Source: Ignavibacteriota bacterium
Lineage (GTDB): Bacteria > Bacteroidota > Ignavibacteria > UBA10030 > SZUA-254
DNA length: 64,000 nt
Direction: 5' to 3'
Assembly: GCA_016212665.1 (NCBI GenBank)
Contig: JACREZ010000016.1
Coordinates: forward strand, 186,001-250,000
The translations under genes were made by a program, and so were the position numbers. The notes beneath the pieces were generated by a model. The model saw nothing but the letters and a program-made list of their open reading frames with translations, was not told the origin of the DNA and did not search any database. Numbering within the stretch: position 1 is the stretch's first letter; each line of letters starts with the position of its first letter. Of the stretch, positions 45,159-52,998 are shown in pieces.

Positions 45159-45707
45159 TTGGGCGGTAAGAAAAGATAAAGTTTTCCTCTTTGCTTGTAT
45201 ATTTAGTGGACGAGAGTAATGTGGGGTATAAATTTTTTGAATTTCCTTTGTTCTTTTATTGAAAGACCATAAGCCGACATGCAACGATTTAAAGGTTCCG
45301 GAAAAATATTTTGCTCTTGAAATATTATTGTCTGGTAATACAACGATTACCCTATTTGCGAAATAACGATAGCGCATTGCCTGTGATAAAGCTTTTTGCC
45401 AATCATTAATTTTCATTTCAAACGCGGTGACAAATTTACGTGTTCGAATTTCATCCCTATCATTCCATTTACTCTGGGTTATTTTTAAATAAATTAAATC
45501 AGCTATACCATAACCGTTTAATGAAAACTCTTTTGCAACGAGTCCATTTTGATTTGTATAAAGATTGAGAAATGCTTTAAGGAACGCGTTGACGAATAAT
45601 GATTCTGTTTTTTTTCTAGAAACCTTTAAAGGTAAATTTTTCCTAGGATTATATTGAAGAGTTTTGTTAAGTACAACGATTTGATTTATTTCATTATTTT
45701 TTATCAT
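45153..45707 (-). CDS. PD-(D/E)XK nuclease-like protein
   Basis: 184 residues with a restriction-endonuclease-like core: Asp70 in GYGIADLIYLKI, Glu97 and Lys99 in FVTAFEMKINDWQKAL, then a helix with Gln (ALSQAMRYRYFANRV) and the strand VIVVLPD. This is the D-(E)xK arrangement of many nucleases. It converges on the kinase operon, overlapping its end by 6 bases, and shares its low GC content. It is probably part of the same island. The nuclease family assignment comes from motif order only. Confidence 0.7.
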   Translation of the reverse strand: MIKNNEINQIVVLNKTLQYNPRKNLPLKVSRKKTESLFVNAFLKAFLNLYTNQNGLVAKEFSLNGYGIADLIYLKITQSKWNDRDEIRTRKFVTAFEMKINDWQKALSQAMRYRYFANRVIVVLPDNNISRAKYFSGTFKSLHVGLWSFNKRTKEIQKIYTPHYSRPLNIQAKRKTLSFLTAQL

Positions 45708-45794
45708 TGAAGGGATTTTTTGTGTGTGTACTTTACAAAGTTGTTTTAGTAAATATCTACAAAAATTGAAAGGGAAGCAAATAGTAGATGATTT

Positions 45795-47078
45795 TTATAG
45801 AGAAATATAAATCACTCCGTTATTCACCACTCCCCAAGCCTTCCCTTTCAATTTGTACCCATCAAACGGTGAGTTTTTTGATTTCGATTTGAAGTTCGCT
45901 GTCTTAACAGTCCATTCATAATTCGGGTTGAGGATAGTGATGTTTGTCTTTTCACCTTCCGCAATTTTGATTGAAGGAAGCCGGAGAATCTTCCTCGGGT
46001 TGATGGAAAACTTTTCGATGAGTTGTTCTACAGATAATATTCCCGTGTGCACAAGTTCGGTGAACGCTAAACCGATTGCCGTTTCCAATCCGACAATACC
46101 GAACGGCGCGTATAAGAACTCAACTTGTTTTTCATCGTACGAGTGCGGTGCGTGGTCGGTGGCAATCACGTCAATCGTTCCGTCGCGTAATCCTTCTTTC
46201 ATCGCTTCAACATCATCACGGGTGCGGAGCGGCGGATTCATCTTTGTGTTTGTATCGAACGAACGAACTGCTTCATCCGTGAGAGTGAAATGATGCGGCG
46301 TTACCTCACACGTTACAGGCAATCCTTTTGCTTTTGCCGAGCGAACCAATTCAACCGCACCCGCGGTGCTGACATGCGCGACATGGTATCGCGCCTGAAC
46401 ATATTCAACTAATGTTATATCTCGTGCAACCATGATATCTTCCGCAATTGAAGGAATCGGAGCCATGCCGAGTGAGGTGGAGATAAATCCTTCATTCATC
46501 ACGCCTCCTTTTGTCAGCGATGATTCTTCTGCATGTTGGATGATGCACATATCGAGCATCGAAGCATACTCAAGCGCACGGCGCATATTTTCAGAATCAC
46601 TGACAGGCGCGCCGTCATCAGAAAACGCAACCGCGCCAGCTTCTGCAAGTTCGAGCATCGGCGCAAGTTCTTTTCCTTCACGCGCTTTTGTTACCGCGCC
46701 AATTGGAAACACATCAACCAAACCACTGTTGACCTGTTTTGCTTTCGTTCTGATATCTCGAACAACTGAGGCGTTATCAATTGCCGGGTTTGTGTTCGGC
46801 ATACAACAGACAGCAGTGAATCCGCCATGCGCCGCCGAAAGCGTTCCCGTTTCAATCGTCTCTTTGTGTTCAAATCCCGGCTCACGAAGATGGACGTGCA
46901 TATCAATAAATCCGGGAGCGATAATCATCCCATTCAAATCGTGAACCTGCACATCCTTTCCCGCCGCAATGTTCGGTTTCATTTTTTCGATGATGCCGTC
47001 AACAATCAAAACGTCCGATTCGGTGTCTGTTCCGTTTGTAGGGTCAATCACTCTGCCATGTTTCAGAAGTATCTTCAT
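45795..47078 (-). CDS. pyrC: Dihydroorotase
   Basis: Zinc-site signature DMHVHLREPGFEHKET near residues 58-73, central motifs GFTAVCCMPNTNPAIDN and QHAEESSLT, and the C-terminal ATDHAPHSYDEK carrying the catalytic Asp. This is the class I amidohydrolase form that works with aspartate carbamoyltransferase. I start at ATG 47078 (MKILLKHGRVIDPTNG); the longer frame adds residues encoded by intergenic repeat. It converts carbamoyl aspartate to dihydroorotate, the step after pyrB. Confidence 0.93.
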   Translation of the reverse strand: MKILLKHGRVIDPTNGTDTESDVLIVDGIIEKMKPNIAAGKDVQVHDLNGMIIAPGFIDMHVHLREPGFEHKETIETGTLSAAHGGFTAVCCMPNTNPAIDNASVVRDIRTKAKQVNSGLVDVFPIGAVTKAREGKELAPMLELAEAGAVAFSDDGAPVSDSENMRRALEYASMLDMCIIQHAEESSLTKGGVMNEGFISTSLGMAPIPSIAEDIMVARDITLVEYVQARYHVAHVSTAGAVELVRSAKAKGLPVTCEVTPHHFTLTDEAVRSFDTNTKMNPPLRTRDDVEAMKEGLRDGTIDVIATDHAPHSYDEKQVEFLYAPFGIVGLETAIGLAFTELVHTGILSVEQLIEKFSINPRKILRLPSIKIAEGEKTNITILNPNYEWTVKTANFKSKSKNSPFDGYKLKGKAWGVVNNGVIYISL

Positions 47079-47271
47079 AAAGTTTCCTGTTTTCAGTTTT
47101 CTGTTTCCAGTTGTCTCAAAATTGTCATTTGTCAATAGTCATTCGTCATTTGTATTTAGTGAGTTGTTAGTCGTGAGTGGTTAGTAGAGTTTAGTTTGAA
47201 CTTTCAGAGACTCACCACTAACGACTCACTAATCACCAATTAACCACTCACTAATTAACCAATCACCAACT
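47079..47271. repeat. Repeat-filled spacer between pyrB and pyrC with a long inverted repeat
   Basis: The spacer holds three stutter types: TTTTCAGTTTTCTGTTTCCA, GTCATTTGTCAATAGTCATT and CACTAATTAACCAATCACCA. AGTGAGTTGTTAGTCGTGAG at 47158-47177 faces 47210-47230 as an inverted repeat of 21 bases with two mismatches. In the pyr mRNA this would form a stable stem between the two coding regions. Confidence 0.65.
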
Positions 47272-48192
47272 TCACTTTCCCGTTCCCAGTAAATACAGAA
47301 CTGCCATGCGGACCGCAACTCCGTTTAACACCTGGTGGAGAATCAACGATGCATCACTGTCCGCAACGTCGGCAGAAAGCTCGACATCACGGTTGATTGG
47401 CCCGGGATGAAGGATGGTAATTTCTTTCTGTGCTTGTTTGAGCCGTTCTTTTGTCACCGCAAAATATTCACGGTATTCCCGGAGCGATGGGAAGTACGCT
47501 CTATCCTGACGCTCAAGTTGGATGCGGAGAACGTTCAAGACATCCGCTTCACGAATTGCTCTGTTGATGTCATAAAAAACATTCACACCCAACTTCTCAA
47601 TCTCTTTCGGGATGAGGGTTTTCGGTCCGCAAACGGAGACGGTTGCGCCCATTGTTTTCAATCCGAAAATGTTGGAGAGCGCAACGCGACTGTGAGAAAT
47701 ATCTCCGACGATGCACACGTGAACACCCTCAAGCGTTCCGAATTTTTCGCGAATCGTGTACATATCGAGCAACGCCTGCGTAGGATGTTCGTGAGAGCCG
47801 TCGCCTGCATTGATGATGTGTGCGTCCATAATTTTTGTGAGAAAGTGAGGCGAGCCTTGAGCGGCATGACGAATCACCACCATATCAATCTTCATCGCTT
47901 CAAGATTACGCACGGTGTCTTTCAGCGTTTCACCTTTCTTGAGACTGCTGACGCTAGCAGAAAAATTCACCACGTCGGCAGAGAGTCGTCGCTCCGCCAA
48001 CTCGAATGAAACTCGTGTGCGTGTCGAATCTTCAAGAAATAAATTGACGATGGTTTGTCCCTGCAACGTCGGGACTTTCTTCACCGGGCGTTCCAATACT
48101 TCTCGGAAGTTTGTCGTGGTATCAAGAAGTAGATTAATATCTTCTTTCGGCACGTCTTCCAAGCCGAGTAAATGTCGTGAGGATAAAGGCAT
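47272..48192 (-). CDS. pyrB: Aspartate carbamoyltransferase catalytic subunit
   Basis: The carbamoyl-phosphate motif STRTR is at 56-60 (EDSTRTRVSFELAERRL). Further family motifs are SSLKKGETLKDT, RHAAQGSPH, NAGDGSHEHPTQALLDM and the late HPGPINRDVEL. It forms carbamoyl aspartate in de novo pyrimidine synthesis. No pyrI regulatory subunit is visible, as in PyrR-controlled operons. Its start codon overlaps the pyrR stop by 1 base, implying coupling. Confidence 0.96.
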   Translation of the reverse strand: MPLSSRHLLGLEDVPKEDINLLLDTTTNFREVLERPVKKVPTLQGQTIVNLFLEDSTRTRVSFELAERRLSADVVNFSASVSSLKKGETLKDTVRNLEAMKIDMVVIRHAAQGSPHFLTKIMDAHIINAGDGSHEHPTQALLDMYTIREKFGTLEGVHVCIVGDISHSRVALSNIFGLKTMGATVSVCGPKTLIPKEIEKLGVNVFYDINRAIREADVLNVLRIQLERQDRAYFPSLREYREYFAVTKERLKQAQKEITILHPGPINRDVELSADVADSDASLILHQVLNGVAVRMAVLYLLGTGK

Positions 48193-48740
48193 TAGTTGTT
48201 CTCCTTTAATTCTTTGAGATAGACTGCATCTTCTCCGTCAAGTTCTTTCATGCACACCTGTACTTCTTGTTGAAGTGATGTCGGAATATTTTTTCCGACA
48301 TAATCTGCTTTGATGGGAAGTTCGCGATGCCCACGGTCAATGAACACCGCAAGTTGGATTGAGGCAGGTCGTCCCAAATCAACAAGTTCGGAGAGCGCGG
48401 AGCGAACAGTCCGTCCGGTGAAGAGAACATCATCAATAAGAATGAGATGCTTGCCCGTAATATCAAACTTGATGTATGTTCCGAGCAACACGGGTTGCTG
48501 ATGTTTCTCCCGCAAGTCATCCCGGTACAAAGTAATGTCAAGAAAGCCGAGTGGAATTTCTTTTCCTTCGAGCGATTTGATTTTTTCATTAAGCCGCCGC
48601 GCAAGAAATTCGCCGCGTGTTCTGATTCCGACAAGCGCGATGTTTCCGGCGCCTTTGTTTCGTTCGAGGATTTCGTGGGCGAGACGAGTGAGAATACGCT
48701 CGAAGTCTTTTTCATCTAAAAGTCGGGTTCGATTGTTCAT
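48192..48740 (-). CDS. pyrR: Bifunctional pyr operon regulator / uracil phosphoribosyltransferase PyrR
   Basis: The PRPP-binding signature is HLILIDDVLFTGRTVRSAL (residues 98-116); GIRTRGEFLARRL and DITLYRDDL are also typical. In Firmicutes PyrR binds a stem-loop in pyr mRNA when UMP is high and causes early termination. Here it is the first gene of pyrRBC, preceded by a hairpin with a T run about 140 bases upstream, which fits self-regulation. Confidence 0.94.
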   Translation of the reverse strand: MNNRTRLLDEKDFERILTRLAHEILERNKGAGNIALVGIRTRGEFLARRLNEKIKSLEGKEIPLGFLDITLYRDDLREKHQQPVLLGTYIKFDITGKHLILIDDVLFTGRTVRSALSELVDLGRPASIQLAVFIDRGHRELPIKADYVGKNIPTSLQQEVQVCMKELDGEDAVYLKELKENN

Positions 48741-48822
48741 GGTGAGGTTACAGGTTTCTGGTTACGGGTTATTCACCTGCCAAAGGCGGGCGGGGGTTTC
48801 GGGTGTTGAGATTTGAGTTTTT

Positions 48823-48945
48823 TTACTCATTTAGCGAGCATGTTTCAGGAAGGATTTTGAGGAAATCAGGCTCAAAAACGAAAAATCCTTCAGTCCCGCG
48901 TTGCAGGATGAAGGATGGGAAATATCGTTGAGTACTGTTCATCAT
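48823..48945 (-). CDS. Candidate pyr leader peptide (40 residues)
   Basis: A small frame upstream of pyrR opens with ATGATG after AGAAAGGA and ends with TAA. It reads MMNSTQRYFPSFILQ, RGTEGFFVFEPDFLK, then ILPETCSLNE. The attenuator-like hairpin and its T-rich tracts lie inside it, as in the pyrBI leader of enterobacteria, where coupling of translation to U-rich pausing senses UTP. Coding status is uncertain; the frame may be fortuitous. Confidence 0.4.
   Translation of the reverse strand: MMNSTQRYFPSFILQRGTEGFFVFEPDFLKILPETCSLNE
48881..48916 (-). terminator. Hairpin plus T run: candidate pyr attenuator
   Basis: On the minus strand ATCCTTCA pairs with TGAAGGAT. The inner CCTGC/GCGGG extends the stem with one G-U pair, and TTTTTCGTTTTT follows directly. 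It stands about 140 bases ahead of pyrR, inside the leader. A second stem, TTTTGAG/CTCAAAA, follows within 25 bases and could compete as an alternative fold. Confidence 0.6.
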
Positions 48946-49028
48946 ATTCCTTTCTGAACTCACAGGTTCAAACTTAAAGGGAATTTACGGCGGCAAATAT
49001 ACGGAAGTTTTTTTGAACGGCAAATCGC

Positions 49029-49059
49029 TTGACTTTCTTCAAGATTGTGACTACATTTG
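49029..49059 (+). promoter_or_regulatory. Bacteroidota-type promoter for the T9SS cargo gene
   Basis: TTG at 49029-49031, a 20-base spacer, and TACATTTG at 49052-49059 match the TTG/TAnnTTTG consensus exactly, about 33 bases ahead of the start codon. Confidence 0.65.
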
Positions 49060-49091
49060 CATAGAAACTGATAAGAAGAAAGGGCAAAGAT

Positions 49092-50213
49092 ATGAAGTAC
49101 TTTTTTTGTGCAATCATGTTCATCGTCCTCGTCGGAAGTTTTCATAACGAGGCGGTGTCACAACCAATCATCAACACGTTGATTGTCCGGGATGATAGTA
49201 GCGGTGTTGATACGCTTTATTTCGGATGGGCGGATTCTGCGACGTACTGTTTTGATAGTCTTTACGGAGAATATGAACTCCCACCACTTCCTCCCGATGG
49301 AATTTTTGATTCACGCTTTATAAATCATCGAAGCTCGAGCGTAACATGTATGGGGCAAGGCACAAGCATCTGTTTACATGACTTCAATGAACTTTACTAT
49401 AAAGGTCAGGATACTTTCCGTATTCAGTTTCAAGGAAGTGCAATTTCGGGTGGCGCTTATCCATTTCATTTTTCATGGAGTTTTATGGATGGATTCTATC
49501 CCAGTAGCGTTATTCTAAAATATATCCATCCTGATGATGGACCGATTGCTGTTGATATGCTATCCGATTCTTTACATGATATTACATCAGCAGACGTAAA
49601 TAGAATACTGATCATTGTTTCGTTGGGGATGGAATGTAACGGTACGGGACAACCAACTATTACTTCTTGTTTTGCAGACAGCATAACGGAAACATCTGTT
49701 CAGTTAAATGCAGTTATTAATAATCAGGATAGTCCGGTCGGATGGTTTGAATGGGGAACGACAACAAATTATGGAAACAAAACATCTATTCATCCGACAT
49801 CTTCCCTCCATCAACGACTGGATAATTTACAACCGAATACAGAATATCATTTCAGAGCGTTGAGCCATAATTGTAACGGTAGTGACACAAGCGCCGATTA
49901 CACATTCAGAACACTTCCACTTCTTGGTGTGAATGAAGGAAGTCTTCCAAATGAATTTTCGCTCGAACAAAATTATCCCAATCCATTTAATCCGTCAACT
50001 GTTATTCGTTATCAGTTACCCGTTAGAAGTTGGGTAACATTGAAGATGTATAATATTCTTGGGGAAGAAGTTGACATCTTAGTTGACGGGATTCAAGATG
50101 CAGGATTGAAGATTCAGGAATTTCATGCTTCGGGATTTCCGAGCGGAGTGTATTTCTATAAATTAGTTGCAGGCGATTTTGTAAGCGTGAAAAAACTTCT
50201 GTTGTTGCGATAA
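49092..50213 (+). CDS. Secreted protein with FnIII-like segment and T9SS C-terminal sorting domain
   Basis: A signal peptide (YFFCAIMFIVLVGSFHNEA) leads a 180-residue N-terminal domain of unknown type. A FnIII-like stretch follows (ITETSVQLNAVINN, WFEWGTTTNYGNKT, LQPNTEYHFRALSHN). The type A sorting domain starts at FSLEQNYPNPFNPST and ends in SVKKLLLLR. It would be exported by Sec and then carried across the outer membrane by type IX secretion. A promoter and a strong terminator flank it, so it is a single-gene unit. Confidence 0.9.
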   Translation: MKYFFCAIMFIVLVGSFHNEAVSQPIINTLIVRDDSSGVDTLYFGWADSATYCFDSLYGEYELPPLPPDGIFDSRFINHRSSSVTCMGQGTSICLHDFNELYYKGQDTFRIQFQGSAISGGAYPFHFSWSFMDGFYPSSVILKYIHPDDGPIAVDMLSDSLHDITSADVNRILIIVSLGMECNGTGQPTITSCFADSITETSVQLNAVINNQDSPVGWFEWGTTTNYGNKTSIHPTSSLHQRLDNLQPNTEYHFRALSHNCNGSDTSADYTFRTLPLLGVNEGSLPNEFSLEQNYPNPFNPSTVIRYQLPVRSWVTLKMYNILGEEVDILVDGIQDAGLKIQEFHASGFPSGVYFYKLVAGDFVSVKKLLLLR

Positions 50214-50225
50214 GGGAATCTATTG

Positions 50226-50259
50226 ACTGCGGCTCACACTTTCGATTGTGAGCCGCAGT
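50226..50259 (+). terminator. Rho-independent-like terminator
   Basis: A perfect 13-base stem (ACTGCGGCTCACA with its complement) and an 8-base loop, followed by TTGGTTTTCTC, 13 bases after the stop codon of the T9SS cargo gene. Confidence 0.8.
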
Positions 50260-50370
50260 TTGGTTTTCTCATCTTAATCATCAATCCTACATCATCAATC
50301 GTCAATCCTTCTTGGTAATCACTCCAAGAATCCTTACCTTTTCCCCGCACACTTATCTCAGGAAAAAACT

Positions 50371-50871
50371 ATGTACAGAACTATTGCAGATTTTCTTAAA
50401 GACTGGAAGTACGAACATGAAAGCACCGTCAAGTTGTTTCGTTCGCTTTCCGATTCATCACTTTCACAGAAGGTAACGCCGGACGGACGTTCGCTTGGAT
50501 TTTTAGCGTGGCACATCACGGTAACGTTGGGTGAAATGGGCGGAAAGTCTGGTTTGTCCGTTCAGTCGCCGGCTGAAGATGCACCGTTGCCATCGTCGGT
50601 ATCGGAAATTGCAGAGACGTATGCGATAGCGGGAGATACACTCGCAGAGGCTGTGCAAAAAACATGGAACGAAACAATGTTGTTGGAAGAAATTGAAATG
50701 TACGGCGAAAAGTGGACGCGGGGCTACACACTGTTAGTCCTTCTCAAACATCAAATCCATCACCGCGCACAAATGACCGTTTTGATGCGTCAAGCCGGAT
50801 TGAATGTTCCCGGCATTTACGGTCCGTCGAAAGAAGAGTGGTCTCAATACGGAATGAACGCGCCGCAATAA
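50371..50871 (+). CDS. DinB family protein
   Basis: A four-helix bundle of 166 residues with the metal-binding histidines expected for DinB/YfiT proteins: WHITVTLGE near residue 47 and HQIHHRAQMTVLMRQAG near 127-143. The members often act as thiol-dependent transferases or as stress proteins of unknown substrate. AGGA lies ahead of the ATG. It stands alone between a terminator and glmS. Confidence 0.85.
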   Translation: MYRTIADFLKDWKYEHESTVKLFRSLSDSSLSQKVTPDGRSLGFLAWHITVTLGEMGGKSGLSVQSPAEDAPLPSSVSEIAETYAIAGDTLAEAVQKTWNETMLLEEIEMYGEKWTRGYTLLVLLKHQIHHRAQMTVLMRQAGLNVPGIYGPSKEEWSQYGMNAPQ

Positions 50872-50975
50872 TCATTCAAATAAAAACTGGAACAAAATAC
50901 TTTCATCCTCTGTTGAGAGTAGGTCAATGTAATCAAATTCTCAAAACACAAAACTCAAAACCCAAATCTCTCTTT

Positions 50976-52808
50976 ATGTGCGGCATCGTCGGTTATATCG
51001 GTAAGAAAAATTCACTCCCATTAATTCTTGAAGGACTTCATCGGCTGGAATATCGCGGCTACGATTCAGCGGGCGTGGTGCTTGTGAACGGTGGACTTAT
51101 TACTCGAAAAAAAGCAGGAAAAGTATCTGAACTAGTCAAGTTAATTGGGAATGAACAACTTTCTTCGGAAGTGGGAATCGGGCATACGCGCTGGGCAACG
51201 CACGGCGAACCGAACGACGTGAACGCCCATCCGCATTGGGATTGCAACAACGAAATTGCCATCATCCATAACGGCATCATCGAAAACTACGCGACCATCA
51301 AAAAGAAACTTCAGCAAGAAGGACATATCATCCGCACCGTAACAGATACGGAAGTGCTTGTTCATCTCATCGAAGAAATGTACAAGCGATGCAAAGATTT
51401 ATTTACAGCGGTTCGACTTGCATTGCTGGAAGTAGAAGGCGCATACGGTATTCTTGTCGTCTCAACCCTCGAACCTGATAAAATTATTGCCGCACGAAAA
51501 GGAAGTCCGCTTATCATCGGGAAAGGTGATGGAGAGAATCTCGTTGCTTCGGATGCTGCGGCGTTAATTGAACATACGCGGCAAGTGGTGTATCTCGAAG
51601 ATGGAGAAGTGGCTTGCATTACGCGGGATTCGGTCGTCACCAAAACAATTCACGATGAAGAAATCATCAAACAAGTAGAAGAAATAACGTTCGATTTGGA
51701 AGAATTGGAAAAAGGGGGCTACGAACATTTCATGTTGAAGGAAATTCATGAGCAACCGGATTCGATTCAGAACTCGTTGCGCGGGAGATTGTTAGTACAT
51801 GATGGGACAGTGAAGCTTGGCGGACTTGAACCCGTGATGGAGAAGTTGCTCAATGCGAAAAGAATTATTCTTATAGCCTGTGGAACTTCGTGGCATGCCG
51901 GACTTGTCGGAAAAATAATGATTGAACAATTGGCGCACATCCCGGTCGAAGTGGATTACGCATCAGAGTTTCGTTATCGCAATCCCGTCATTCTTCCGAA
52001 TGATGTTGTGTTTGTTATCAGTCAGAGTGGTGAAACGGCGGACACACTTGCCGCTCTTAAAGAAGCGAAGCGAAAAGGAGCGACTGTGTTTGGAATTGTG
52101 AACGTTGTCGGAAGTACGATTGCGCGAGAAACGGAAGCAGGCGTCTATATTCATGCCGGACCGGAAATCGGAGTTGCATCAACAAAAGCTTTTACATCTC
52201 AACTTGCCGTGCTTGGACTTATCGCATTATTGCTTGGGCGAAAGCGCGGATTTCTCAAAGAAGAACAGAGTAAATTGCTTGCCGCTGACCTTGCTTCGAT
52301 TCCCGAAAAAGTCCATAAAGTTTTTTCTCACGTAGAGCAAATCAAGCAAATTGCTGAAGAGTTTAAAAACGTACGAAACTTTTTGTACTTGGGTCGCGGT
52401 AGTAATTTCCCGACCGCACTCGAAGGCGCGCTCAAGTTGAAAGAAATATCTTACATCCATGCTGAAGGCTATCCCGCCGCAGAAATGAAACACGGACCGA
52501 TTGCATTGATTGATGATAACATGCCGGTTGTGTTTATCGTCCCAAAAGATGCTATTTATGAAAAAGTGTTAAGCAATATGCAGGAAGTGAAAGCGCGACG
52601 GGGGCGCATTATCGCCATCGCTAATGAAGATGATGACCACATAGATTCCCATGCCGATTTTGTCATTCGTGTTCCACGTTCGTACAGTTATTTCGGTCCG
52701 ATTGTGAATGTCATTCCGCTACAATTGCTTGCGTACTACATGGCAGTCGCACGTGGCTGCAATGTTGACCAACCGAGGAATCTGGCAAAGAGCGTTACAG
52801 TTGAGTAA
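50976..52808 (+). CDS. glmS: Glutamine-fructose-6-phosphate aminotransferase (isomerising)
   Basis: The start MCGIVGYIG provides the N-terminal Cys2 nucleophile of the glutaminase domain after Met removal. HTRWATHGEPN and LEGAYGILVV-type motifs follow. Two SIS domains hold IACGTSWHAGLVGK with ISQSGETADTLAAL, and LGRGSNFPTALEGALKLKEI. The end NLAKSVTVE is typical. The 610-residue size is standard. It makes glucosamine 6-phosphate for cell wall and lipopolysaccharide. The frame is open 88 codons upstream, but that stretch overlaps the DinB-like gene and repeat DNA. Confidence 0.97.
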   Translation: MCGIVGYIGKKNSLPLILEGLHRLEYRGYDSAGVVLVNGGLITRKKAGKVSELVKLIGNEQLSSEVGIGHTRWATHGEPNDVNAHPHWDCNNEIAIIHNGIIENYATIKKKLQQEGHIIRTVTDTEVLVHLIEEMYKRCKDLFTAVRLALLEVEGAYGILVVSTLEPDKIIAARKGSPLIIGKGDGENLVASDAAALIEHTRQVVYLEDGEVACITRDSVVTKTIHDEEIIKQVEEITFDLEELEKGGYEHFMLKEIHEQPDSIQNSLRGRLLVHDGTVKLGGLEPVMEKLLNAKRIILIACGTSWHAGLVGKIMIEQLAHIPVEVDYASEFRYRNPVILPNDVVFVISQSGETADTLAALKEAKRKGATVFGIVNVVGSTIARETEAGVYIHAGPEIGVASTKAFTSQLAVLGLIALLLGRKRGFLKEEQSKLLAADLASIPEKVHKVFSHVEQIKQIAEEFKNVRNFLYLGRGSNFPTALEGALKLKEISYIHAEGYPAAEMKHGPIALIDDNMPVVFIVPKDAIYEKVLSNMQEVKARRGRIIAIANEDDDHIDSHADFVIRVPRSYSYFGPIVNVIPLQLLAYYMAVARGCNVDQPRNLAKSVTVE

Positions 52809-52825
52809 CAGTGAACGGTGAGTAT

Positions 52826-52920
52826 GGAGTAGGGCATGAGTTTTGGTTGATAAGATTCAAGAAGCATGAAACAAAAAACTGTAAACAGAAAACCGGAAAC
52901 TGTCAACCGTTAACTAAGAG
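52826..52920. repeat. Stutter repeats downstream of glmS
   Basis: The gap contains ACTGTAAACAGAAAA, then CCGGAAAC, then TGTCAACCGTTAAC (52879-52914). It matches 17633-17662 apart from the 8-base insert. It is followed by the promoter region of the FabI-like gene. Confidence 0.6.
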
Positions 52921-52921
52921 A

Positions 52922-52952
52922 TTGCATTTTGTTGGATTTTTTCCCATCTTTG
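52922..52952 (+). promoter_or_regulatory. Candidate promoter for the enoyl reductase-like gene
   Basis: TTG at 52922-52924, a 20-base spacer and CATCTTTG at 52945-52952 match the Bacteroidota-type promoter at most positions (CA instead of TA), 46 bases ahead of the ATG. Confidence 0.4.
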
Positions 52953-52998
52953 CCAATCATTTTCTGATAATTCATATCAATTATTTTACGAACATCTC

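Noticed and set aside
47100-47275. Regularly spaced short repeats that could suggest a CRISPR array
   Set aside because: Units are under 15 bases, degenerate and without spacers of constant length; there are no cas genes. They are stutter repeats.
47335-48009. Plus-strand open frame of 224 codons opposite pyrB
   Set aside because: It is antisense to an unmistakable aspartate carbamoyltransferase and has no recognisable motif.
50712-50975. 88-codon N-terminal extension of GlmS
   Set aside because: GlmS must begin with Met-Cys to expose its catalytic Cys; the extension overlaps the DinB-like gene and stutter repeats.
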